A stretch of DNA of 64,000 nt from Wuchereria bancrofti (GCA_005281725.1 SSBO01000003.1:2717824-2781823), one strand, 5' to 3'. Positions 36,391 through 47,583 are shown, numbered from the stretch's first letter. The notes: generated by a model from the letters alone, not told the origin. Program-made: numbers and translations.

Positions 36391-39330
36391 ATGTATCTTG
36401 CTCGACCGGTACAGATGGGTCAGCATAGTTTGGCTCGTAATACGTCAAAATCGAGAGCGCCACCTCCTCCACCAGTAGCACCACCGCCACCTGAGCTACC
36501 GCAGAAGTTGAAGCCGAAATCGAAGCCAGCTCCTCAGTTGGTAACGGTGAAGCCTATATTTGATCGAGACAAGCTTTTGAATGAAGTTCGTTGCGGTGTG
36601 CAACTGAGGCACACGCTTACCAATGACAAAAGCGCACCGACTGGCGTTGGACGTGTACGAAGTGGTGGTTACTCACCTCCACCTGATTCCATCGCTTCCA
36701 CTTCTGCTTATAATAGTCGACCGGATGCTAAGAAACCTGTTTTTTATGGAAAAAATATCGAAAATACAGATGTACCGTTGGTACCACCGGCACCACCACC
36801 TCCAAAAGCACCTCCAGCCACAGCCGTGCTAAAACTTGGCGGTAGCGCCAATTTTGACCGCGATAAATTGCTCAACGAAATTCATGGCGGTGTGCAACTG
36901 CGCAAAACTGTAACCAATGACCGAAGTGCACCTATCGGTGTCGGAACTGTGCGTAATGATTTAAGCCGTGCAGCATCTCCCATTCCAGAAACAGCCGTTT
37001 TATCAAACTCAACAACACATCTTGATGTTACATCTGTTCCACCACCGCCTGTGCCACCTCCACCGTCACCGGATTTCTTATCATCACAAGTGCACCAGAA
37101 CAAAATTGTGAAACCAATCACGAATCCGGCACTGCTGAAACTTGGCGGTAAGCAGCCGATAGACCGCGATGCACTGTTAGCATCGATACGAGGTGGTGTT
37201 AAGTTACGTAAAGTAGAAACCAACGATCGTAGTTCACCGTTTCCAGTCAGCCGCGACGTATCTCCAGATCATCATGCTCCATTGGAACCTGCCGTGACAC
37301 CTCCGCCACCTCCGTTACTTGTACCACCACCACCTCCGATTCCATCCGCAGAACCCATCCGACGTTCACGATCTCCAAAACCAGCATTGATGAAACTAGG
37401 CGGTAAAGTTACCGTGGATCGAGATGAATTGTTACGTTCCATACGACAAGGTGTAAAGTTAAGGAAAACGGTTACAAATGACAAAAGTTCTGCGATAATC
37501 AATGACGATGATTCCGGCGTAAGGTCCCCAGGACGATCGTCACCTTCGACGTCAAATTATGAGGATGATGTTTACTGCAGCCAAAGCCTGAGCGATCTTT
37601 CCAGCATTGGCACCTCAAGGTTTAGCTCTCTTTCAAATATTCCTCCTGAAAAATCGAACGATTTATACTTTGCTTCACCAGCACCAATTGTTCCGGAAAC
37701 TAGTAGCAGACTAGGTGCCACATCAACTTCTCATAACTCATCGTCTACAAAATCACCATTAAATCTACTACCATTGATCAATGTTAGTGTTGATGTCGTG
37801 AATTATGGTGATGAAGATATTGAGGAATGCGAACCGGAAACGATAACATTACAATTGCCGGAAAAGCGGAAAGCTGATGAATGCTACTCATCACCGATAC
37901 CAACTCGTAAACAGATTGAAGCTGAGATTCCAGCTGGTTCGGCCCGTGATCGAATCAAAATGTTTGGTGGTAGCGACCGAGAGGCATCACACAGCCCTGT
38001 ACAAAGTTTGAATCGATCCAGGAAATTAGATGGAGAAGTAGACAGTAATGAATTTGGTATTTCTCGGATGAGAAAAATTTTTGGTGACACGGCCACAGAA
38101 CAGCCAACCGTGTCTGCTTCAACAAGATATACCGAGGAACATGAACAAGCGATGGCAACTGGAAATGAAAGTAGCATCCGAAGAATGGTTCGTAAGTTTT
38201 CCACCGATGATGATACCAACAAAGCTTCTCAACCTATTTGGTGCCAGAAAAAAGGAGAGAAAATCGTCGAAGAGGAGAAAAAGATACCGCCGGCAAAACA
38301 AAAAACTTCAAATACCAAAAGTTCTATGAGAAAGAAATCGGGTACGAAAGGATCAAAATTACGACGAAAATCATCTGTTAAAAATGAACAACCAATAGCA
38401 GTGTCCAAAAAAACCTATGCAGCACCGACGAGACCTGATGAAATCTTATCGGATCAATCCTCTGAACCAGAAAAGGAAGCAGAAGGACGAAATAATCATT
38501 TAATACGGGCTGTGCCAAAAGTTGATATTTCTAAATTTAAGAAACGATTCGAGAATCCACCAGAAGCTCATTTAACATCCGAAGAAACAGTCAAACCAGG
38601 TCGAATTAAGAAACCACCATGGATTAAGGATGATGAATCACAGCCACCTCCATCTCCATGTATTGCTCGTAAAGCTGAAGAGCCGTGTCGATCTTCACGG
38701 AAAAAGACTGCTGAATCGGATGATGTGAAGAATTCACTGAGGACAACAACGATTACAAAGCCAATTCATAAGCAGAATTCATTAGATTATGAAGAGTCTG
38801 CCGAACCTTTGCATACTTCAACATTAACAAGAAATGGTTCAACTGGTACCTCAAAGAAGATTGCATCAGGTTTGAAAAAGAACGATAAAATATCATCGCC
38901 AATTAAGTCTTCTAAGAAAGACATGATAAATGCATCAATAGTTGAAGAGGAAACGACAATACCAACAAGAGAAGGTGTTGGACCGTATCGTTACACGCGA
39001 AAAATTAGCGCTACAGATAAAAAACCAGTAATGAAGAAAAATTCTATCAGCTCGAAGGAAACGTCAACATTTAGCAGTGGGAATTTACTAAATTCGGTAC
39101 CAAAACCATTCGGAACTAATTTTTCCACTACCGGTCAAACAACTACCATTGGTGTGGATGATAAGAAAGATGATTCAAAGGTAGCATCAAATAATCGACA
39201 TTTTATTTCAAAGAATAAAATTCAATCAAAAGCATCAATAGATCGAGAATGCGACGAAGCGTTCGATGACAGAACGACAATAACTTCGCCCAATGCTAAA
39301 ACAGCTTCGGTTAGCTTTTCTTTGTTTTAG
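36391..39330 (+). CDS. Proline-rich protein with four WIP/verprolin-type WH2 (actin-binding) motifs
   Basis: A single long exon. From ATG 36391 it encodes 979 residues to TAG 39328-39330, or 973 if it splices at 39309/39310 to the exon at 40727. Four tandem modules each hold a polyproline run and a WH2 motif; in three of them the motif is preceded by LKLGG. The WH2 motifs start at residues 58 (DRDKLLNEVRCGVQLR), 156, 258 and 343, each ending in a TNDRSAP-like tail. That tail is typical of WIP/verprolin WH2 motifs, which bind G-actin; the polyproline suits profilin or SH3 partners. The rest (about 370-979) is Ser/Lys-rich and probably disordered, with four short basic-aromatic motifs (RDRIKMFGG, ISRMRKIFG, IRRMVRKFS, ISKFKKRFE). 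I do not see the C-terminal WASP-binding domain of WIP, so orthology to wip-1 is not claimed. A good acceptor at 36274 (CCAATTTCAG) precedes the exon; the frame stays open upstream of ATG 36391, so the N-terminus may be longer. Confidence 0.85.
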   Translation: MYLARPVQMGQHSLARNTSKSRAPPPPPVAPPPPELPQKLKPKSKPAPQLVTVKPIFDRDKLLNEVRCGVQLRHTLTNDKSAPTGVGRVRSGGYSPPPDSIASTSAYNSRPDAKKPVFYGKNIENTDVPLVPPAPPPPKAPPATAVLKLGGSANFDRDKLLNEIHGGVQLRKTVTNDRSAPIGVGTVRNDLSRAASPIPETAVLSNSTTHLDVTSVPPPPVPPPPSPDFLSSQVHQNKIVKPITNPALLKLGGKQPIDRDALLASIRGGVKLRKVETNDRSSPFPVSRDVSPDHHAPLEPAVTPPPPPLLVPPPPPIPSAEPIRRSRSPKPALMKLGGKVTVDRDELLRSIRQGVKLRKTVTNDKSSAIINDDDSGVRSPGRSSPSTSNYEDDVYCSQSLSDLSSIGTSRFSSLSNIPPEKSNDLYFASPAPIVPETSSRLGATSTSHNSSSTKSPLNLLPLINVSVDVVNYGDEDIEECEPETITLQLPEKRKADECYSSPIPTRKQIEAEIPAGSARDRIKMFGGSDREASHSPVQSLNRSRKLDGEVDSNEFGISRMRKIFGDTATEQPTVSASTRYTEEHEQAMATGNESSIRRMVRKFSTDDDTNKASQPIWCQKKGEKIVEEEKKIPPAKQKTSNTKSSMRKKSGTKGSKLRRKSSVKNEQPIAVSKKTYAAPTRPDEILSDQSSEPEKEAEGRNNHLIRAVPKVDISKFKKRFENPPEAHLTSEETVKPGRIKKPPWIKDDESQPPPSPCIARKAEEPCRSSRKKTAESDDVKNSLRTTTITKPIHKQNSLDYEESAEPLHTSTLTRNGSTGTSKKIASGLKKNDKISSPIKSSKKDMINASIVEEETTIPTREGVGPYRYTRKISATDKKPVMKKNSISSKETSTFSSGNLLNSVPKPFGTNFSTTGQTTTIGVDDKKDDSKVASNNRHFISKNKIQSKASIDRECDEAFDDRTTITSPNAKTASVSFSLF

Positions 39331-40726
39331 TGATATGGGATATCATCTTTACAGGAAAGAAAAAATGAATAAGATAGGATATTAAGTATTAGAGTATAGC
39401 ATTAATTAATGATTACGATTAATGTATTTTGTAATTAATGAAAAATTAATTAAATGATTGTTTAGTACCTATTTCCTTCTACCTAATAATTGATTTCTTG
39501 TCCTTCAACTATAAATTCTTTGTTCTGTGTCTTTTTCTTTCTTTTTTTTAAGCCATCAACAATTCATTGTTCATAATTAATTGCAGGCTAAAACTCGAAG
39601 GATAAGTAAGTGAATGTGTTATATTTAAGATACTTTTTTGTTTTGAAAGTATATTTTTTAGTTATCATTAAAAATCTTCTAATCTAGCTAATTCATTAAG
39701 TAATCTAGAAAGATAACCTAATGAATTAGCATTATGCTAAACTTTCATCAGATAATTCACTCCCGGCATATGATTAGCTTATTTCTATCGTCAAACATCA
39801 ACCTAATAATTTTACTGGAAAATGAAAAACAATACGTAATGGTAATTAAAAAGTTCAATATGAGCATGTTACTAATACAATGCTGTGATATGCAACAAAC
39901 TGTTTATTTTTTATTACATTAATTAAAATTTGCCAAAAAATTTAATTTTTCTTATTGAGATTTTTGACCATAAATTTATAGCAATAGGTGATTGGTTAAT
40001 TTTTCTGAAACAATGAAGTTAAATGAGTATTAAGTTGATAGGTTGAATTAAGAAATAAGATTAAATAAAAAATAAGCACTAATATCAGTTAAGAATTTGT
40101 TGGATTTATATCAAAATTAAATGCTGATATTTGTAGCAAACAGTATTACATTTTAGTAACTAAAAACTAGCATCATCTTGTTTACTAACAACAAATTTAT
40201 CATACTTAATTACTTAAAATATTAGAAAAAAAAGTGGAAACTTTTTTAAATAATACTAATGTTTTGTGTGGTTGTGATTAGAAAGATGATTTTATCTTTC
40301 TTTTTTCTATCTCTTCTTTAATCTTTTCTTTCCACATAAATTGCATGAATTTTTTCCTTATTAATTCATATTCTGCGTTTTTCAATTCCGATTATTTAAG
40401 TATTGAATATACACATATCTAATACTTGAATAAATGGAATTATTGATCAATTTATACCGAGCATGAAGAAAGCAACATTGTTGCGTCGAATGTTTTAACA
40501 TTAATTGTTCAAAAAAAAGGAAAAAAAAAACTAAAATATTATATTAGTAAATTAAATTAAATTACAATTTATTTGCTATAATTTCATAGAATGTCGTTTG
40601 CAGCACTCTTCTTTCCTTCACTGATATGGGAATTTTTATTTTAAATTAACTAAATTTTTGTGTGATATTGCTAGAAAATAAAATTTATTAGCAACAACAG
40701 AAAAAAAAAAAAGAATTGATTTGCAG
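39331..40726 (+). other. Probable intron, or 3'UTR plus spacer, of the WH2 gene
   Basis: AT-rich with no coding-like frame. If the last exon is used, this lies inside an intron running 39310-40726. A second acceptor/donor pair (AATTGCAG and GTAAGTGA) brackets a 19-nt segment at 39585-39603, but using it would break the reading frame of the last exon. Confidence 0.45.
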
Positions 40727-41272
40727 GAAAAAATTGATGGTATACATTATGCTAATATTGGTATAGCTATGACAAAGGTATATGCGGTACCAATTGACAA
40801 TATCTCATGGAATCATTCAGATAATGGTCACCTTATGTCCACTCCTCTCAACAATGGTAATACACATGGTAATTTGAAACAAAATAATAAATATTACATA
40901 TCTCCAACAACAACGAAAACAACGTGTTGTAAATACCCTGATAATCTACGAAAGCATCAATCGTGCACACAACAACAAAAACAAAAACAACAACTTTCTC
41001 TACCACCGCGGGAATATAATGGAATGGTCGGTCGTGCGCATCGAGTGATTGTTGGAGTTAGTGGATCACACTCAAAGATGACAACAGTATCAAAAAACTT
41101 TCAACAACGGTCTTTTGATGATAATGTCCCAATTGTTTATCAAAAACAACAACAACAACAACAGCAAAAGCATAAGCAGCAACAGGAGGAGCATCATCTT
41201 TTTCATCAAAATTATCGCTTTCAAATTGATTTAGAAAATGACGAAGAACCGCTTCGTATCGTACATAGGTGA
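40727..41272 (+). CDS. Probable last exon of the WH2 protein gene (Gln-rich tail)
   Basis: The acceptor GATTTGCAG ends at 40726 and is followed by 181 open codons to TGA at 41270-41272. It begins EKIDGIHYANIGIAMTKVYA, then becomes Asn/Thr/Gln rich with QQKQKQQ and a run of seven glutamines. It ends YRFQIDLENDEEPLRIVHR. Codon use and residue variety are those of real coding DNA. It begins in phase 0. The upstream exon can end in phase 0 at 39309 (GCTTCG|GTTAGC), giving a 1417-nt intron and a 1154-residue product that avoids the stop at 39328. Alternatively it is a separate short gene whose first ATG is at 40771. No domain recognised. Confidence 0.6.
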   Translation, partial: EKIDGIHYANIGIAMTKVYAVPIDNISWNHSDNGHLMSTPLNNGNTHGNLKQNNKYYISPTTTKTTCCKYPDNLRKHQSCTQQQKQKQQLSLPPREYNGMVGRAHRVIVGVSGSHSKMTTVSKNFQQRSFDDNVPIVYQKQQQQQQQKHKQQQEEHHLFHQNYRFQIDLENDEEPLRIVHR

Positions 41273-44200
41273 CCAATAATTCCTTTCATTCTAATTAGAA
41301 TACATCGATTCTTCTATTTTAATATTTGATCGTTGAAAATTAACAAAATATGCGTCAATATGCTCATTCTAAACGATATGTGTGCATAATATTTTATGAT
41401 ATTTTTTTTTTTGAAAAAGTTACATTGATTGGTTCATTATGAAAAGGTTATGGATGATTTTAGCAATTTTAGTACTCTGTAATTTATTTGATTTCATATT
41501 TAGTGAGTAACAATTTTTAGACATTTTGGATTCATTCAGATAAGTTATATAGATATCTGTAAGTCTTTCATTTACAATAAGTTCAAGGTTCAGAGGTTTA
41601 AAGGTTAACGGTCAACCTGTTTTGATGTGTTTTTTTTACATTACTTTTATATATCACTTCTTTGTTGTTGTATTTTTTACTGTTTTCGAAATATATTTTC
41701 GAAATCTCTCTAATTACCACCGGTTTTGAACGACAATTTTTGTTGCATGCTTTACAAATGACGCAGTTTATCTTTTTTATTACTGACACATTATTATTAC
41801 TATTATTTATTATTATTATAATTATTATTGTTTATTACATTTTATTATTATTATATTATTATTAATTATTATTATATGCATTATTATTTATTATTTTAAT
41901 TATTATTATTGATTATTATTAATTATTATTATTAGTTATCATTATTATTACTACTATTTTCTGAAAAAGTTTTGTAACTTTCTTATTTGCTCATCAAAAT
42001 TTGCCTATTATGCCTGTATTGACCTTTATTTTTAGTATTGGTAGCTGTGCATATTTACATTTTATTCTGTTAATTTCTGCTTTTTTGTGTGTATTTGATT
42101 CGTTTATGCATGTGTAATATATCTTTGGATGAAACTGAAACTTTGCATAGTAATTAACTGAGCTTTCCTTTTTTTCTTAATGCTAAATTACAGTTAGTGC
42201 TATAATAATGCGACATGATAAGATAAGATCAAATGACAAAATGAGGAAATGGGTAGATTGAAGTAAGCAGTTTTTAAACTGATATGATATGATATGTTAT
42301 AAGTCATTGAAGCAGTGATGCTTTATCATATCAAACATTTGCGTTCTGTAATCTATAAGGAAAAGATACCCATTACAATTAGCTCCTGTAAATTTCCAAG
42401 ATTTAATTAATACAATAAGATAATAAAATTGATTAATAGCTTGATAAGATCGATAAGTATATTTAAGCAATCGATTGATAAGAAATTTGCATGTATAATA
42501 AAAGATAATGTATTAAATAAGATTGATAATACGATTCTTTAATAAACAGAAATGTTTTGCTTATTGTTTCGGGTATATTTGATAAGATTAAATGAACTGT
42601 CTGCATTCTTTGCAATCTCTTCAATAAATGGAAGTATTTTGTCTATTGTTTCGGCGGGTATACCTTTTCATATTACTTCATTAATACTATTTAATCATGA
42701 AATTTATCTTATCATTTTTTCTTTTTTTATAAATTAAATTTTACATTTTACTTTTTTATTTGTTCAATTAATTTTTGAAGAATTTGATATAAACAATTTA
42801 TATTCTATTAAGCTTCCATATCGTAGTGTAATATGGCTATTTATGTCGAAAAATTACAGGTCAAAGGAAATGCTTGAATATATCTCTTCTTCTTATCATA
42901 TTCTCTTCTAGCTTCTTTTAATTAACGATGCTTTTGATACAACCAATTCTTGTAATAATTTGTAATAGCATTTAATTTGCACAAAATTTCATCCATTTCT
43001 AAATTTTTCACATCTCATCATTTAACATTTGCTATTACTGATTTCTCAAATACAAAATCAGATATGTTTCAAAAAATTTCCAATGTATTTGCAATATTTT
43101 CTGCAGTAAATTCGGGTGATGGATACCCTTCGATTTTTTTTCTTGTTTTGTTTTAAATAAAATTTTTGATTTATTCAAAATTTCTGATTTTTATAATTCG
43201 AAGCACATATGCAAATGGATTCGAGTATGTAATAAAAATGTAAAAAAAAGGTTGAATTTGACAAGTATTACTTTTTACAGTTTCTAAAATTTACCTTATA
43301 AATTCTCCTTGATTCTATTCTCATTTACACAACAACAAATATTAATGTGAGAGAATTCATTCTATCCATCACATCCTTTAATTTGAATTTAATTTAAATT
43401 GATAAGCAGGAAATGAATAGTGTAACATGTTAGCTGTTATATATAGGTCACTATATATAGGTCACAAAAAGTTAATTTCTAACCTTTAACATTTGAGAAG
43501 TGCATAGTCCGGTTCAAATCTAATTTTCGCTCCACTCTCGACATACTTGAATTAAGTTAAACATTTGATAATAAGACGAAGGAAAAAGCCTCCTGTAAAA
43601 GGTCTTAGATGAATAAGGCTTTTATTTAAAGCCTGGTTTCATACCATTTATATGTCTACTGTTGATTGGTTGATTTTGATTTTAATTGGTGACAATCCGT
43701 ATGCTTGAAATGAACTAATTTTGTGATACATTTTTCAATGAATTATTTCAAATAATCCAATGAATTTCAAGATATTTCTTAACTTTTTTTTGACTTCAAT
43801 CATTTTTGTTAAAAAGATCTCTCCTTCTTCTATAATTATCAATCAAAACAATTTTTAACGAAATTTCCGGCATTGCAGCAATAATTAATCGGATTTGATT
43901 TACCATTCAATTTTTTTCTCTATTAAGACAGTAAGATTGAATGTGAGCATTTTGTATTTTAATTAGAAAATTTCCAAATATTTTGATGAATTTTTTGTTC
44001 GTTCATTCATTCTCACTGCAAATCGTTTAACATCATTTTTCAGTAATGAAATACGGTCAAAATACAATCAAATCAAAACTTTCTGATAAATATTACAAAT
44101 GAAAAAAAAAAATGCAAAGACAAAAATCTATAATGAAAAACACAAAATAATTGATAAAATTCTAAAAAAACAAAGAATTTAGGAAAAAATGGAGTGGAAA

Positions 44201-45430
44201 TGATAAGAGAAATATAGTTGAAATGGAGAAATAAAATGAAGTCAAAGTTGAAATATATGCGAACGACATATTTTAAATTTCGAATACTTAAAAATTCGAA
44301 GGAAGGGAAGATATATGCATATATGCATCATTTCAAGCATTTTTTCTTAAATTAGAAATTTATGTTAATTGATAAAATTACATTCAATTTATGATTTTAT
44401 GTAAAATATTAACTAATTTTCCTCTAATGCTTTCAAAATGAGAATTTCTTACAATTCTCTCATTTAGATCGTGTTTTAAAGCTAACATCAATTATGAAAA
44501 TTATATTCAATTTACGACTTTAATGTAAAATGTTAATAAGTTTTACTTTCAAGTAATACTTTCAGAATATGAATTTATTGAAATTCTCTCAGCCAGACTA
44601 TATATATTAATTATAATACTGTATGTATTTTGCATAATTATTAAATGCTTGAAATCCAAATTCCAAAAAAAAGGGAGAAAAATGAAACAGCAATTGATAA
44701 TATTGGAAATAATGAATAAATAAATTTGTACCTGGCGAATCACACTTAGCTTTTTTTTTCACACATTTTATTTTTTTTTGGTCATGAAAGAAAAAAAATT
44801 CATCCATTTGCTTTCCAATGTTAATTTTAATTATGAAGAAATGAATTCCTGAAAATCCAAAACTATCATTGGTATTTAGAAATATAAAACTTTTTTTTTT
44901 GATCATATTGAAAATATAATTTTTTAAGAGTCATAAAATAAACACAGCTACTAAGTAATTGAAACATTGGAAAGACTAAAGTTTCAATCAATATCCGCCG
45001 TTGCTATATGAAGAAAGAAAATATGGATTAACATGATTGCACGAGTAATCAAATTTGAAAGCTTTTCAAATCGGTTTTTTAATTTTTTTTTTCTATTTGA
45101 AATAATTTTTGAAGAATTAAAAATACATTTTCAGTGGAAAAAAAAACATTTTTTATTTGTTCTAATCTTTCTCGATGTTTCTCTTTTATGAATAATGCAA
45201 TCATCGATAAGGCAGAAAAGAGGGCACAGGTAGTATGGATCAGGCATATATAACTTAATTTGCATAAATTCGACATAATAAATGTGATGAATCATTTTTC
45301 AACTAATTTTCATTTTTTAATCGTTCTTTACTAAACTTTTAATTATTCTACGATTTTTTATTAAATTATTAGGTGATTTTTTCAATTGCTCTATTTAAAT
45401 TATAACTATTTCAATTCCACTTAAAATTAT
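41273..45430. other. AT-rich intergenic region
   Basis: No recognisable gene on either strand. Notable contents: a long (ATT/AAT)n microsatellite at about 41795-41955, GATA-rich clusters at 42210-42530 (GATAAGAT repeats), and a doubled ATATATAGGTCAC at about 43438-43465. Open frames here are short and low in complexity. Confidence 0.5.
41795..41955. repeat. (ATT)n microsatellite
   Basis: About 160 bp of imperfect ATT/TTA trinucleotides with TATA interruptions. Confidence 0.9.
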
Positions 45431-45553
45431 ATTTATTATAATTAAACGTAACGTAAGCGTGTGACGTGGAATCCTAAATTCAGCTTTATTCTCGAAAAGA
45501 CGATATCGGAATAGCGTACAGTTATTGCTGCCGGAAAATAGACAGTGATGGAT

Positions 45554-45635
45554 GACCGGATCATTCCTAGTAAACAGCGTAGATGATTTAAACGGACCGG
45601 ATCGTTGCTATTAAATAAATGTAGATGATTTTGTG
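45554..45635. repeat. 41-bp imperfect tandem repeat (GACCGGATC...GTAGATGATTT)
   Basis: Copy 1 starts at 45554 and copy 2 at 45595. Both begin GACCGGATC, contain TATTAAA/TAGTAAA, and end GTAGATGATTT. Divergence is roughly a quarter of positions. Confidence 0.7.
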
Positions 45636-45873
45636 GATGATATTTGAAAATATTATGGAATTTATTCCATCAAACAACTTACTTTTCTCATGCTTTAATT
45701 TTTTTTTCAAATTTTAAGTAATCGATAATCGAATTTCAAAATACTTCCGATAATCCTCTGCACGTATACATATGCATCCCTGCGTACGTGTACATGTACG
45801 TATATGCATAATGTGTGTATCAATCAATTCGCTATTATAGAGCAGAGAAGTAGAGTAGAATATTTATTTTAGA

Positions 45874-45953
45874 ATGGCAGTTTTCGATGAATATTTCATT
45901 CCGATGACTTCAATACCGGATAAATCGGATAAGATATCAGTGAGAATCGGCAA
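45874..45953 (+). CDS. Candidate trans-spliced first coding exon
   Basis: TTTATTTTAG ends at 45872, one base before an ATG. The frame reads MAVFDEYFIPMTSIPDKSDK and stays open past two plausible donors, GTGAGA (exon end 45939, phase 0) and GTATGA (exon end 45953, phase 2). The residues look protein-like, and the acceptor-ATG arrangement matches that of the VPS15, mucolipin and acyl-CoA-binding genes here. The next exon is not established. Candidates are the open stretches at 47434-47583 and 47934-48134, both in phase 0. Confidence 0.3.
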
Positions 45954-46199
45954 GTATGATAAGTTTCTTTTTTAAAATTTATTTATGCGTGACAAGTTTG
46001 ATTCCAGTTATGATATACGGAATTCCGGTTAATCTATCTCACGAAACGGAGAAGAGTCAAGCAAATTATTAAGTGATTGTATTAAAATAGTTTTCCGTTG
46101 CGGTTATTCTCGCATATCAGATCTTTCGAGAATCTTTTATGTTTCCCACTAACAAATTCCCCTGCTTCTGTCCAAAAAACGATTTCCCCGGTCGATACT

Positions 46200-47400
46200 G
46201 AGTTATGTATATGCGTGTATGCGTATGTATGTCTGTGTCTGTGTGCCAACATATGTATGAATGTATGTGGTGGTTAGGTATATACATAGTTGATGTGTCT
46301 GTATGTATGTATGTCTGCATATATGTTATGTACGTATGTATGTGTGTATGTAGTGGGTATATCTGCATGTATTATATGTGTGTAGCAGGTGTGTCTGCAT
46401 GCACGTATGTATGTATGTATGCATGTATATGTGTATGTATGTATGTATGCATGTATATGTGTATGTATGCGCATATTAGATATAATTCACCTGGAATAAT
46501 GTATGTGAATGTCTGTATGCATAGTATACAGACATGTTTGTGCATGTCTATGTATGTCTGGTTCATGTCTGTTACATTTCTGTGTAATACATGTATGTTT
46601 GTGCATGTCTATGTATGTGTGTATGTCTATGTATGTCTGTGTGTGTGTGATTATGCGTATGTCTCCATGTCTATGAATAACTGCCACCTGCACATTTCCT
46701 CGTGTAGATTCTCGTCACGTCCGTGTATGCGTGTATGTGTATGCTACATATATTACATATCATACTTGAATTCATCAGTCTCTACGTTGTTAGTTATACA
46801 TACATGCATACATACATACGTACATGCATACATACGTGCATGCATACATACATGCATACACACATACATATATACATACATACATACGTACACACACACT
46901 CACACACCCACACACACGTACACATACACATGCGCATACACATTGGCAGGAAATGTTTGTGTCGGTGGATGTATGTTTGTAGGCGTTTGTTTCGCTCTGT
47001 TTATATATATGTGATTGTTGTACTTGTTTATGTACGTATTTGTGTTTACGTTGTCTGCACGTACGAATGAATGCACGTGAACTTGTAGGCGTACATACAT
47101 GACTACTTGTACATATGTGTGATGTCTGCAAGGTTTCTAGTGATTTGCGCACCATGAAAATGTCGGCAAGTGTATGTGACGTGTGGAAATCATTATAGAG
47201 AAGTAAACGACGGCGCAGATAAAAATTAGTCGGTGACTGTACATGTGTATTATGTATGTATTATGTGTATGAATTTATATATGTGCGTGTATGTATGTGT
47301 GTGCGGCATACATCAACACTCATTGTGCTATTCTGAGCGTTACACAGACACACACATACACACAGACACGTGCATATTCACAGACATACACATTGTCGGT
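46200..47400. repeat. ATGT/ACAT microsatellite complex with strand switching
   Basis: From 46200 to about 46670 the plus strand is a degenerate TATG/TGTG array. From about 46795 to 46945 it turns into the complementary CATA/CACA array, goes back to TATG at about 46960-47310, and ends with CACA at 47340-47395. The long open frames across this region (for example 269 codons at 46205-47014) are repeat translations made of M, Y, C, V and H, not genes. Confidence 0.9.
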
Positions 47401-47583
47401 GTGTTGGGTGGACCAGTATGGGCTTCGGTGGTACCACAGGTTGATTCCCTGTGGGAAGAGAGTGATGGAATTGTTATGGTTGGTCATTTCCGTATCACTT
47501 TGCAGTATATCCCGCCGATCACTTCCCATTATCAGTTACTTTACTCGTTTATTGATCGAGGAGTAACCTGTTGCTGTTGTTGT
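47398..47583 (+). CDS. Candidate exon (unrecognised), C2-like or chance
   Basis: Directly after the CACA repeat the sequence has balanced base composition and an open frame reading GVLGGPVWASVVPQVDSLWE, then ESDGIVMVGHFRITLQYIPP. It ends FIDRG at a GTAACC donor (exon end about 47583, phase 0). Possible acceptors are CACAG at about 47383, CCAG at about 47416 and CCACAG at 47433. The HFRITLQYIPP stretch faintly recalls the first strand of a C2 domain, but that is not enough to name it. It is phase-compatible with the open stretch at 47934. Confidence 0.3.

Larger units (their letters stand above)
45430..46200. other. CpG-containing island start with a 41-bp imperfect tandem repeat
   Basis: From about 45440 the sequence becomes much richer in C and G (CGTAACGTAAGCGTGTGACG and similar) than the preceding 4 kb. 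It contains the 41-bp repeat at 45554-45635, several GACCGGATC words, a near-palindromic GTACGTGTACATGTACGTAT near 45785, and a candidate first coding exon at 45874. Confidence 0.5.

Noticed and set aside
43500..43540. tRNA-like B box (GGTTCAAATC)
   Set aside because: No A box at the right distance upstream and no acceptor or anticodon stems could be folded.
46205..47155. Long open frames (up to 269 codons) on both strands
   Set aside because: They are translations of ATGT/ACAT repeats. Residues are almost only M, Y, C, V, H, T and I, and frames are open on both strands at once.
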